A DNA stretch of 10,774 nt from contig JAEWKG010000330.1 of the NCBI GenBank assembly GCA_023386135.1, positions 1 through 10,774 on the forward strand. Reading direction: 5' to 3'. The first letter of the stretch is position 1; every line of letters starts with the position of its first letter. A program made the translations under genes and the position numbers. The stretch comes from Pseudomonadota bacterium (lineage in GTDB: Bacteria; Pseudomonadota; Alphaproteobacteria; Sphingomonadales; Sphingomonadaceae). Below are positions 1-6,340 of this stretch, piece after piece. The notes under the pieces are model-generated. The model saw only the letters and a list, made by a program, of their open reading frames with translations. It was not told where the DNA came from and ran no database searches.

Positions 1-2
1 CG

Positions 3-62
3 GCGCCGGCACCCACCGCGGTGGCGCAGAGTGCCGAGGCGGCCGCCCCGGCAAACCGTTAA
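3..62 (+). CDS. C-terminal end of an unidentified protein (5' end outside window)
   Basis: One plus-strand frame is open from the left edge to a TAA at 60-62 and reads as an Ala/Pro-rich tail (APAPTAVAQSAEAAAPANR). Such tails are common at the C-terminus of alphaproteobacterial proteins, and the stop lies about 30 bp before the convergent stop of the DUF1971 gene, as expected for two converging transcription units. With only 19 residues no family can be assigned, and a chance open frame in GC-rich DNA remains possible. Confidence 0.35.
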   Translation, partial: APAPTAVAQSAEAAAPANR

Positions 63-94
63 GTCGCAGCGATCGATCAAGCGGCCGCGCGGCC

Positions 95-394
95 TCAACC
101 CGCAGCGAGGGCTCGAAAAAATTCGACGTGGAAGCGGACCGGTCCGCGGGCTTCGACCCGGTGAAGGATGGTCGGCTCCACAACACCAGGCGCGGACACT
201 GAGCTCAAGACGCATGCACTGGGCCCGCGGCGAGCGTCGGTCACGAAGTAGTGAAGTTCACCCGCTTCGACATGGATCACGCCCCAAACGCCCGGCTTCG
301 TCGAGTGGTCGTTGAGCAGACCAGCGGGCACGGTGGTCTCGGTGAACGTCGGCGTCCGCTTATAGGATTGGAGGCCCTGCGGCAGCACGATCAT
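95..394 (-). CDS. DUF1971 domain protein (cupin-like, TehB-associated)
   Basis: A 99-residue protein starting at the ATG whose complement is 392-394. It carries the hallmark pattern of the DUF1971 family along its whole length: 'YKRTPTFTETTVPAGLL' near residues 11-27, 'DHSTKPGVWGVIHV' at 29-42 and 'VEPTILHRVEARGPVRFHVEFF' at 72-93. Family members are about 90-110 residues long, so this copy is complete. Some are annotated as tellurite-resistance related because the domain can occur with TehB, but a biochemical function is not established. The start codon overlaps the globin stop as ATGA, so the two are almost certainly translated from one message. A longer reading of this frame upstream to 850 lies antisense to nothing useful and runs out of frame through the globin; it is not supported. 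Its context suggests a role in handling nitric oxide, oxygen or redox stress together with the globin; that is inference. Confidence 0.85.
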   Translation of the reverse strand: MIVLPQGLQSYKRTPTFTETTVPAGLLNDHSTKPGVWGVIHVEAGELHYFVTDARRGPSACVLSSVSAPGVVEPTILHRVEARGPVRFHVEFFRALAAG

Positions 395-774
395 GCCGTG
401 GTTCGTTCGCGGTGGAACCGGACCCCGAGCTGAAGGCTTTCGGCGATGCGTTGAGCCTTTTCCTGAAAGGCGGCCGCCGCATCGGGGCCGAGTGTCTCTT
501 CGGTAACTTCGGCCCACAGCGATAGCCAGCGGCCGAAGTTCTCCCGCGTCATGTGCTCGGTGTGCCGGAGATGCGCGACCATCGGCTGACCCTTGTAACG
601 ACCGCTCGTCAACATGACCGACGACCAGAACGCCTCCAACTTGCCGAGATGGTGCGGCCAGTCGTCGATCGCGCCGTTGAAGATCGGACCGAGCACTGCA
701 TCGGCGCGCACGCGGTTGTAGAACCGGGGCACCAGGCGGGCGATGTCTCGTTCGGCGACTATTGCTTCGGTCAT
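391..774 (-). CDS. Group III truncated haemoglobin (trHb3)
   Basis: This 127-residue protein has the length and pattern of group III truncated globins, cytoplasmic haem proteins thought to bind or detoxify O2/NO or related ligands. Aligned by eye with Campylobacter Ctb, the B-helix 'FYNRVRADAVLGPIF' supplies TyrB10 (Tyr19), 'DWPHHLGKLEAFW' supplies the distal HisE7 (His42), 'KGQPMVAHLRH' supplies the proximal haem ligand HisF8 (His68), and Trp83 in 'FGRWLSLW' matches the group III TrpG8. The start ATG (complement of 772-774) lies 2 nt after the TGA of the upstream response-regulator-like fragment, with an AAGG about 10 nt ahead as a modest ribosome site. The stop overlaps the DUF1971 start (ATGA), indicating translational coupling. 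No frameshift or missing haem residue is visible. Subgroup III is the confident part; the physiological ligand is not deducible. Confidence 0.9.
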   Translation of the reverse strand: MTEAIVAERDIARLVPRFYNRVRADAVLGPIFNGAIDDWPHHLGKLEAFWSSVMLTSGRYKGQPMVAHLRHTEHMTRENFGRWLSLWAEVTEETLGPDAAAAFQEKAQRIAESLQLGVRFHRERTTA

Positions 775-776
775 TG

Positions 777-917
777 TCAGGCAGCCTTGCGTGCCTCGAG
801 GAGGCGGGAAATGGCGCTGTTAACTTCGTCGCCGACCAGCGGTTTTTCAATCACCGCCGCGCCGGCGGCCCGGACGACGAGGACCAGGTCGCGCAGCGTC
901 GCGCTGTCGGGCAGCTT
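777..917 (-). pseudogene. C-terminal remnant of a response-regulator receiver domain
   Basis: The minus-strand frame ending at the TGA at 777-779 reads 'DSATLRDLVLVVRAAGAA' and then 'VIEKPLVGDEVNSAISRL'. This resembles the alpha4-beta5-alpha5 end of a CheY-like receiver domain, with the conserved Lys-Pro of beta5 in 'EKP'. No ATG, GTG or TTG precedes it near the domain border in this frame. The phospho-acceptor Asp region and the first two thirds of the fold are absent from all three minus frames further upstream, where the DNA looks non-coding. The fragment ends 2 nt before the globin start, so the ancestral gene was probably the first member of the operon. The 5' limit given is approximate. 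It could instead be a chance resemblance, as the segment is only about 45 residues long. Confidence 0.4.
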
Positions 918-974
918 GCCGCGCGCGCCCCGAGTTCGTTTCGAGAACGAAAGATTGTGACTGCTCGGGCTCTG

Positions 975-1018
975 TTGCGATGATCCCGCACCGACGATTT
1001 GACGATGCTTTGCCGATT
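975..1018 (-). promoter_or_regulatory. Degenerate third copy of the 11-bp-periodic operator array
   Basis: Read on the minus strand, four units begin exactly 11 bp apart (first bases at 1018, 1007, 996 and 985), with cores AATCGG, CATCGT, CGTCGG and GATCAT. An extra CATC sits 7 bp before the first unit (1025-1022), exactly as at the array at 4885. Over 51 aligned positions, without gaps, I count 36 identities to that array, including the shared ATCATCGC of the last unit. It lies about 200 bp upstream of the receptor start in inverted orientation and about 200 bp upstream of the globin start in direct orientation, so either side could be its target. The match is weaker than that between the other two arrays and chance cannot be excluded. 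Confidence 0.4.
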
Positions 1019-1095
1019 TTTGATGGCGAAGTGCCCGGTCCATAAAAATCGTGGAACGCCCGTCCCAAAGCGGCCGAGTCACACGTTTCCTTTCT

Positions 1096-1123
1096 TTCGA
1101 CGCAAAGACTGACGCGCTATATC
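1096..1123 (+). promoter_or_regulatory. Possible sigma-70-type promoter of the TonB receptor gene
   Basis: TTCGAC at 1096-1101 and TATATC at 1118-1123 are separated by 16 bp, a usable though imperfect -35/-10 pair in a locally AT-richer patch. It would place transcription start near 1130, giving a leader of about 90 nt. No transcript evidence is available; it is the best candidate in the intergenic region, not a strong one. Confidence 0.3.
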
Positions 1124-1217
1124 TACGGTCGAAACGCGAAAACGCGTCGGCTGGGTGGCCCGAACATCGTCGAGATCTTCACGTCACGAATCGGTTCTTC
1201 GCAATGCACCAAACTTC

Positions 1218-3260
1218 ATGGCTGCCCGCCCCACTATCCTGATCCTCGTGGTGCCGGCTCTCGGCTTCGGGGCGGCTGCAAAGGGGGCCGAACCCGTTCT
1301 GGTCGTCACCGGAGAACGGGCGCCACGAACGGCAGCCCAAACTCCGTCGAGCGTAGCGGTAGTCACCGGCGGCGATCTCGACAAAGCCATCGGCAGCACC
1401 CGGATCGAGGACATACTGTCGGGCATTCCCAACGTCCGCCTGGGGTCCGGCAGCGAGGGACCGACGATCCGCGGACAGGACGGAAACGGCCCGCTGCGCG
1501 ATCTTCCCGCATTTCTCAGCGGCAACCGACCGCGCGTAACCCTGCAGATCGACGGCCGTCCGGTCACTTACAACGAGCTTGCATACGGGGTGACCAATTT
1601 GTGGGACCTCGACCGGATCGAAGTGTACCGCAGCCCGCAGACCACCACCCAAGGCCGAAACGCGATCGCCGGCGCCATCTTCGCCTACACCCGCGCACCG
1701 ACTTTCGAGTGGGAGGGACGCGTTCGCGGAACGCTCGGCACGTATGACACCCGGCAAGTGTCGGCCACGCTTTCGGGTCCGGTGATCGCCGACACCTTGG
1801 CCATGCGCCTGTCGGCCGACCTGCGGACCAGCCGCCCCGCAAGCACCATAACCGCGCCCGGAACCGGGACCGACTACAACCGCGACCGCTACGCCGTCGT
1901 TCGCCTGAAGCTGCTCGCCACGCCGGCTGCGTTGCCGGGTCTGCAGCTATCCGCCACGGCCACGCACAACCGTTCCGCCGCGCCGCAGATCGAAGGCGTG
2001 CGCGCACCCTTCGAGGAGCGCCGCGATCCCGAGGCGACCTACGGCTTTTTCGACGTGCGCGTTGATTCAGATGTGATCGAAGGGGTGTGGGACTTCGCGG
2101 CCGGCTGGAGCGCGAAGCTGACCGCCACTGGCGGCGACGCACTCATCCGCCGCACCGCCCCGCCCGGCTTCGGGGTGACCCAGGTAACCGGCCGCGACGC
2201 AGGGACCGAAGGGGTGCTGACGTGGCGGCCCGGCCCGTCGCTGAGCCTGCTCGCGGGCGTGAACCTGGCAGGGGCGAGGCTCGATCAGCGCATCGATCTG
2301 CGCGCTGCGCAATTGGGGAAGGGGGAGTTTCACGACCGCCAAACATCGCTCGGCCTGTTCGGCCAAGGCGAATGGCAGCCGGCGCCGCGACTGACCCTGA
2401 CCGCCGGGGTGCGCTATCAGCGTGACGACCAGGATCGCACCGGCATACTGGGGATCGGCACGGGATTGCCGCAAGCGCTCGATTTTCATCAACGGTTTGC
2501 GCGGCTGCTCCCCAAGTTCAGCGCCAGTTGGGAGGTGCTCGACGGGGTGAGAGCCGGCGTTCTGGCGCAGCGCGCCTACAACCCTGGCGGGGTAAGCCTC
2601 GATGCACGGCGGCGGGTGGTGCAGACTTTTGGCGCGGAGACGCTCTGGGATTACGAGCTGTTCTTCCGCGCCGCGCCGCCGGGCGCCCCGTTCTCGGCGT
2701 CGGTCAATGCATTCTATTACGACCAGGCGAACCTGCAGCGAACCTTGCAGCGGCAGATCTTCACCCCTGGCGGAGTGGTGACGGTAGCGGAGATCGGGAA
2801 CGCCCTGGCGGGCTACAACTATGGCGCCGAGCTCGAGGCAAGCTGGCAGACGACCCCACGCCTTAGGCTTTCCGGCGGGATCGGGATCTTGCGCACCCGG
2901 TTGACCCGCACGCTTTCACCCACGGACCCGCTGCTCGGCAAGGAATTCCAGCTTTCGCCGCACCTGACGGCGGCGCTGCGGGCTGAATGGCGTCCGACGG
3001 ATGCGTTCCGCTTTTCGCTGCAAGCGCGGCATCACAGCGGGTATTTCAGCGACGATCTGAACGATCCGACCCGCCGGGTCGCTGGGGCCGAGGTGATCGA
3101 CGCCGCCGCCAGCTGGACGGGTGGGCCGGTCACCGTTTCGGCATACCTGCGCAATGCGCTCGACGCGTTTTACCTGACCTACAACAGCGGCCCGGGCTCC
3201 CGGCTGGCGACCGCGGGCGATCCGCGCGAGTTCGGCCTGTCGGCGGATATGCGATTCTGA
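1218..3260 (+). CDS. TonB-dependent outer-membrane receptor
   Basis: A 680-residue receptor that would import a scarce ligand across the outer membrane using TonB energy. The ATG at 1218 is chosen because it begins a clean signal peptide (MAARPTILILVVPALGFGAA, cleavage near residue 24); the in-frame extension to 1155 would put 21 Arg/Ser-rich residues in front of it. The mature N-terminus 'EPVLVVTGER' resembles a TonB box. The plug domain occupies about residues 38-158, with 'PTIRGQDGNG' near 82-91, 'VTLQIDGRPV' near 107-116 and 'WDLDRIEVYRSPQ' near 129-141. The remainder alternates like a beta-barrel and ends in a C-terminal Phe ('SADMRF'), the usual outer-membrane assembly signal. The length is typical of the family. 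No clear Shine-Dalgarno is seen. It is followed after 40 bp by the winged-helix/TPR regulator, probably on the same transcript. The substrate is unknown: no siderophore- or vitamin-specific motif could be identified by eye. Confidence 0.93.
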   Translation: MAARPTILILVVPALGFGAAAKGAEPVLVVTGERAPRTAAQTPSSVAVVTGGDLDKAIGSTRIEDILSGIPNVRLGSGSEGPTIRGQDGNGPLRDLPAFLSGNRPRVTLQIDGRPVTYNELAYGVTNLWDLDRIEVYRSPQTTTQGRNAIAGAIFAYTRAPTFEWEGRVRGTLGTYDTRQVSATLSGPVIADTLAMRLSADLRTSRPASTITAPGTGTDYNRDRYAVVRLKLLATPAALPGLQLSATATHNRSAAPQIEGVRAPFEERRDPEATYGFFDVRVDSDVIEGVWDFAAGWSAKLTATGGDALIRRTAPPGFGVTQVTGRDAGTEGVLTWRPGPSLSLLAGVNLAGARLDQRIDLRAAQLGKGEFHDRQTSLGLFGQGEWQPAPRLTLTAGVRYQRDDQDRTGILGIGTGLPQALDFHQRFARLLPKFSASWEVLDGVRAGVLAQRAYNPGGVSLDARRRVVQTFGAETLWDYELFFRAAPPGAPFSASVNAFYYDQANLQRTLQRQIFTPGGVVTVAEIGNALAGYNYGAELEASWQTTPRLRLSGGIGILRTRLTRTLSPTDPLLGKEFQLSPHLTAALRAEWRPTDAFRFSLQARHHSGYFSDDLNDPTRRVAGAEVIDAAASWTGGPVTVSAYLRNALDAFYLTYNSGPGSRLATAGDPREFGLSADMRF

Positions 3261-3300
3261 CCTCTCGCGCACCCGTGGACCGTTCGCTAGTCATGCGGCG

Positions 3301-4842
3301 ATGAACGACGCATATCCGCATCTGGCGCCGGGACAGCGGCTGAGCGCCAAGCCCTTGGCGATGCGCGAGGATTTCCGCCTCGGCAATCTGGTGGTGCGTC
3401 CGTCTCTGCTCGGCATCGAGGGGCCAGCAGGGGCTACGAAAGGCGAGCCGCGGGTCATCCGCGTGCTACTCGCCCTTGCGGACGCGCAAGGAGCGGTCCT
3501 GTCGCGCGAGGCGCTGCTCGAGCAGTGCTGGGACGGCCTCATCGTTGGTGACGACGCGATCAATCGCGCGGTCGGCGAACTGCGCAGGCTGGTGGCGGCC
3601 GCCGGCGGGACTGTCGAGGTCGAGACCGTGCCGCGGGTCGGCTACCGATTGACGGGAACTCAAGCGGCTCCGATCGCTCTTGCGGCCGAACCGGCCCAGG
3701 CCGAGACCAGACCCATTCGCCGTCGCGCCATGCTGGCGGGTGGAGCAGCATTGGCGGTCTGCGCCGTCGCGGGCGGCGCAATTTATCGAGCGAAGCGCCG
3801 CGACCGCGAACTCGACGCGCTGGTCGAGCGCGGGCGGCTCTTGCAGGCTTCGGGTGAGCCGCGAGCACGAGAGCGGGCGATCTCGCTATTCAAACAAGTG
3901 ACAGCCGCCGATCCGGACCGGGCGGACGCGTGGGGCTGGCTCGCCGCGGTGCAGATCGGTCAGCCGGCGTCCCTTGCCCCCGCGCAAAGAGCGCTCGCGC
4001 TCGATCCCGGAGAGCCGAACGCGCGTGCGGTAATGGCGGCCCAGCGCCTCGATCTCGACGACTGGGTCACCTATGAAGACAAGTTGCTCGGGATCGTTCG
4101 CGACGCTCCTGATTGCGCGCTCGCACTGGCCGCGATCACCTTGTTCTACCAGGGCATGGGGCGCTGCCGGGACTCACTGCGCTTCAACGAGCGCGCCATC
4201 GCGGTCGAGCCGTTCAACCCGGCGCACCAGGCGCGGCGCGCGATGAAGCACTGGATATTCGGCGACCTCGCCAAGGCGGATCAGGTCGCCAATCGTGCCG
4301 CCCAGCTTTGGCCGCGAATGCCGAGCGTGTGGAATGCGCGCATGATCATCCTGGCATTTACCGGCCGGCCCGAAGCCGCTCGCGCCTTGCTCGAGGACGA
4401 TGGGCAACGGCCCGGCAATCTCGCTCCCGTGACGATCGCCGCCTGGCGCGCGACGCTGCAGGCCATCGCTGACCGCACAGCAGATGGCGCACGCAAAGCG
4501 AAGCCGGCGATTATGGCGGCCGCCACCCGATCGCCGGGAATGGCGGCGAACGCGATCATGGCTTTCTCGTATCTCGGCCTGGTCGACATGGCATACGGCG
4601 TTGCCGACGGCCTGCTGACTCAGAACGGCACGGTGATCCAAGGGGCCGGTGGGACCGTGTCGCGAGACCTCTACTCAGGGCCGGTGTGGGGTCGAACCCA
4701 GTTCGTGTTCGTTCCGGCCTGCGCCAACTTGCGCGCCGATGCGCGGTTCACCGACCTGTGCCGGCGCACCGGACACGTGGCCTACTGGAAGGCGCGCGGC
4801 GTCGGCCCCGATCCCTTCGTCAGGGGCTCGCTGGCGCTCTAG
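3301..4842 (+). CDS. CadC-like membrane-anchored regulator: OmpR-type winged helix plus TPR domain
   Basis: A 513-residue one-component regulator. Residues about 22-118 form an OmpR/PhoB-type winged helix without a receiver domain: 'PRVIRVLLALADAQGAVLSREALLEQCW' carries the early helices, 'VGDDAINRAVGELRRLV' the recognition helix and 'VETVPRVGYRLTG' the C-terminal beta-hairpin wing. A single hydrophobic segment at about 144-162 is flanked by arginines on both sides and probably anchors it in the inner membrane. The remaining 350 residues are helical with TPR-like repeats (for example 'ISLFKQVTAADPDRADAWGWLA' and 'RFNERAIAVEPFNPAHQARR'), presumably the sensing part; CadC-type topology would put it in the periplasm. 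The ATG at 3301 lacks a clear ribosome site; the in-frame ATG at 3361, just before the domain, is an alternative start. It follows the receptor gene by 40 bp and lies between two tandem-repeat arrays suited to this DNA-binding fold, so it is the likely local regulator. The inducing signal is unknown. Confidence 0.85.
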   Translation: MNDAYPHLAPGQRLSAKPLAMREDFRLGNLVVRPSLLGIEGPAGATKGEPRVIRVLLALADAQGAVLSREALLEQCWDGLIVGDDAINRAVGELRRLVAAAGGTVEVETVPRVGYRLTGTQAAPIALAAEPAQAETRPIRRRAMLAGGAALAVCAVAGGAIYRAKRRDRELDALVERGRLLQASGEPRARERAISLFKQVTAADPDRADAWGWLAAVQIGQPASLAPAQRALALDPGEPNARAVMAAQRLDLDDWVTYEDKLLGIVRDAPDCALALAAITLFYQGMGRCRDSLRFNERAIAVEPFNPAHQARRAMKHWIFGDLAKADQVANRAAQLWPRMPSVWNARMIILAFTGRPEAARALLEDDGQRPGNLAPVTIAAWRATLQAIADRTADGARKAKPAIMAAATRSPGMAANAIMAFSYLGLVDMAYGVADGLLTQNGTVIQGAGGTVSRDLYSGPVWGRTQFVFVPACANLRADARFTDLCRRTGHVAYWKARGVGPDPFVRGSLAL

Positions 4843-4884
4843 GTTGCGTCCGGACACAGGGCAAAAGACCGCAATTTCATCAAT

Positions 4885-4928
4885 CATCACCAAAACATCG
4901 GCTCCTCATCGGGGTCGCATCATCGCCA
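4885..4928 (+). promoter_or_regulatory. Tandem 11-bp operator-like array, four CATC units (site 1)
   Basis: CATC occurs at 4885, 4896, 4907 and 4918, an exact 11-bp period, with cores CATCAC, CATCGG, CATCGG and CATCAT. A further CATC lies 7 bp ahead at 4878. One-helical-turn direct repeats are the known target style of OmpR/PhoB-type winged helices. The array sits 43 bp after the stop of just such a regulator and about 65 bp before the start of the small exported protein. The whole block recurs at 6262-6305 with the same unit order. Confidence 0.65.
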
Positions 4929-4993
4929 GCCTGTGCCGGTTGCCGTACTGTGCAGTCGTCCGCTCGCTGCGGCGATCAACACATGAGGCCCCG

Positions 4994-5305
4994 ATGAAAG
5001 TGCAAATCCCTGCCGCCATCCTGGCCGCCGCATTGGCCGCCAGCCCGGCCGCGGCAAATCACATCTTCACCCCGACGCCGTTCCCGACGCGCGGCGAATG
5101 TGAGGCGGACAATGCGCAGCTCAGCAATGACGATGCGGTACGCCAGTTTCCTCTCCGCCCCGATCTGTTCTCGAGCCTGGGCGAAGCGCGCAGCTTCCTG
5201 ACCCGCGCGTTCACCTGCGAGTACCATGAACACGTCGGCTACTGGTATCTCGCCGACCACCGGCGCGAGGTGATCGCCAGCGAATGGTTCAAGCGCAGGC
5301 AGTAG
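4994..5305 (+). CDS. Small exported protein of unknown function
   Basis: A 103-residue protein that I do not recognise. It begins with a clear Sec signal peptide (MKVQIPAAILAAALAASPAAA, cleavage after about residue 21), leaving a mature chain of about 82 residues rich in charged and aromatic residues. Cys36 ('GECEAD') and Cys75 ('FTCEYH') could form one disulfide in the periplasm or outside. The C-terminal half 'EYHEHVGYWYLADHRREVIASEWF' looks like a compact folded unit. The ATG at 4994 is selected because it opens the signal peptide and has GAGG six bases upstream. The four-unit CATC array lies just upstream, and a helical protein gene starts 3 nt after its stop, so it probably heads a transcript of three genes ending with the sulfotransferase. 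Confidence 0.8.
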   Translation: MKVQIPAAILAAALAASPAAANHIFTPTPFPTRGECEADNAQLSNDDAVRQFPLRPDLFSSLGEARSFLTRAFTCEYHEHVGYWYLADHRREVIASEWFKRRQ

Positions 5306-5308
5306 CGC

Positions 5309-5536
5309 ATGACCGATCATCAGTCACACGGCTCGCCGGAAATCGCGCCTAAGTCGGCCCGCATCGCGGCGGTGTGCGAACGCGAGATCGCGGCGATTAC
5401 TGCCCGGCTCGGAACCTGCCGGGATGCGGACGGCCGCACGAAATTGCTGCGCGAGCGGGCCGACATCCGCCAGTTGCTCGATTTCGCGGTACGGCAGGAG
5501 GACTACACGGCGTGGGCGGCCGGGTCGGATCAATGA
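5309..5536 (+). CDS. Small helical cytoplasmic protein of unknown function
   Basis: A 75-residue protein without signal peptide or membrane segment. Residues about 16-60 read as two charged helices ('ARIAAVCEREIAAITARLG' and 'TKLLRERADIRQLLDFAV'), a helical-hairpin pattern. The ATG comes only 3 nt after the stop of the exported-protein gene and the TGA comes 10 nt before the sulfotransferase start, so it is tightly packed between two convincing genes, which is the main support for its reality. I cannot name a family or function. Confidence 0.6.
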   Translation: MTDHQSHGSPEIAPKSARIAAVCEREIAAITARLGTCRDADGRTKLLRERADIRQLLDFAVRQEDYTAWAAGSDQ

Positions 5537-5546
5537 TGCCGCGCGA

Positions 5547-6248
5547 ATGACGATAAAGGTCATCGCGGCAGGATTGGGCCGGAACGCGACGCTATCGATG
5601 AAATTCGCGCTGGAGACGCTGGGCTTCGGGCCGTGCCATCACATGACCGAGGTTTTCGCGGCCGAGCGGCGACAGGTGCCGCTATGGCTCGAGGCCGCGC
5701 GGGGGCGGCCGCGCTGGGAGGCGATCTTCGACGGCTTCGGTTCGACCAGCGACTACCCGTCGGCCACCCACTGGCGGGAAATTGCCGCCCACTTTCCCGA
5801 CGCCAAGGTGGTGCTGACCACCCGCGATCCGGACGCGTGGTTCGATTCGGTTTCGGCGACGATCCTGTCGCCCTGGATGCAGCAGGCCCATGACGGGACG
5901 CCGCTCGGCACGTTGTTGCAAGCAACCGTCCGCGATCCGATAGGGAAGCAGATCGCCGATCGCGGTTTCGTCACCCGTTGGTACCGCGATCGCAACCGGG
6001 CGGTGATCGACGGCATTGCGCGCGACCGTCTGCTTCGGTTCGACCCGCGCGACGGCTGGCGGCCGCTGTGCCGCTTTCTCGGCGTGCCCGAGCCGAGTGT
6101 CCCGTTCCCGCGCGTCAACACCAGGGCAGAACTCGGCCGCGCGGGCGGTATGGCGGGAGCCATGACCCGCGATCCGCTCGCGCGCGAGCGCTTTGCGCGA
6201 CTGTACATCGAGCAGATGCGCGACCGCGCGTTCGCGGGCGATAACTGA
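5547..6248 (+). CDS. Sulfotransferase family protein (Sulfotransfer_4 type)
   Basis: A 233-residue cytoplasmic protein resembling the short bacterial sulfotransferases of the Sulfotransfer_4 group, which by family would move a sulfuryl group from PAPS to an acceptor. The N-terminal 'VIAAGLGRNATLSMKFALETLGFGPCHHMTEV' (residues 4-35) matches the usual 5'-phosphosulfate-binding loop region, normally of the form RTGTxSLxxAL; here the Thr-Gly pair is replaced by Asn-Ala. 'AKVVLTTRDPDAWFDSV' near residues 88-104 corresponds to the 3'-phosphate-binding strand and 'RDPxxW' signature. 'RDGWRPLCRFLGVPEPSVPFPRVN' near 168-191 is the family's C-terminal motif. The ATG at 5547 is used because the frame further upstream overlaps the previous gene and loses family character. 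The acceptor is unknown; many members of this family are assigned by homology only. Confidence 0.8.
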   Translation: MTIKVIAAGLGRNATLSMKFALETLGFGPCHHMTEVFAAERRQVPLWLEAARGRPRWEAIFDGFGSTSDYPSATHWREIAAHFPDAKVVLTTRDPDAWFDSVSATILSPWMQQAHDGTPLGTLLQATVRDPIGKQIADRGFVTRWYRDRNRAVIDGIARDRLLRFDPRDGWRPLCRFLGVPEPSVPFPRVNTRAELGRAGGMAGAMTRDPLARERFARLYIEQMRDRAFAGDN

Positions 6249-6261
6249 CCGAAGCCGCGAA

Positions 6262-6305
6262 CATCGGCACAACATCGGCAACTCATCGGGGCGCCATCAT
6301 TCATC
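6262..6305 (+). promoter_or_regulatory. Tandem 11-bp operator-like array, four CATC units (site 2)
   Basis: CATC occurs at 6262, 6273, 6284 and 6295, exactly 11 bp apart, with cores CATCGG, CATCGG, CATCGG and CATCAT. The last three units match those at 4896-4928 in order and also share spacer bases. The array starts 14 bp after the sulfotransferase stop and ends about 42 bp before the lipoprotein start. A short GTTGC...TGCAG pattern follows both arrays, suggesting the two promoters are related copies. Confidence 0.68.
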
Positions 6306-6316
6306 TCGTTGCGCCG

Positions 6317-6340
6317 CTCCTGCAGCATGAATGGCAGGAG
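6317..6340 (+). promoter_or_regulatory. Hairpin that can mask the lipoprotein ribosome-binding site
   Basis: CTCCTGC at 6317-6323 is a perfect inverted repeat of GCAGGAG at 6334-6340, with a 10-nt loop. The right arm contains most of the strong Shine-Dalgarno AGGAGGTG (6336-6343), which lies 4 nt before the ATG at 6348. If the transcript starts upstream of 6317, the messenger could fold so as to hide the ribosome site. Whether this matters in the cell depends on the transcription start and folding energy, neither known here. Confidence 0.5.

Larger units (their letters stand above)
918..1217. other. Gene-free stretch between the globin operon and the receptor gene
   Basis: About 300 bp without a credible gene and with lower GC than the flanks. 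It holds a short inverted repeat (TTCGTT at 935-940 and AACGAA at 946-951), a 12-base match to an IS6-type terminus (967-978), the inverted 11-bp-periodic array (975-1018), a possible sigma-70-like promoter for the receptor (1096-1123) and a small palindrome (ACGCG-AAAA-CGCGT at 1134-1147). The short frames that cross it give low-complexity or arginine-rich products without family character. Confidence 0.6.

Noticed and set aside
95..850. DUF1971 frame extended to 251 residues
   Set aside because: The first 150 residues run out of frame through the globin gene and are Arg-rich noise; the family match begins at the ATG complementary to 392-394.
1165..1194. CATC and ATCGG words just upstream of the receptor start as another operator copy
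   Set aside because: The words do not fall on the 11-bp period seen in the other arrays.
1155..1217. Earlier ATG for the TonB receptor
   Set aside because: It would place 21 Arg/Ser-rich residues before a clean signal peptide that starts at 1218.
3267..3275. GCGCACCCG, matching the end of the tRNA-Arg, as an attachment-site remnant
   Set aside because: Nine bases of GC-rich sequence also recur elsewhere in the window (for example near 2891) and the match does not extend into the T-arm.
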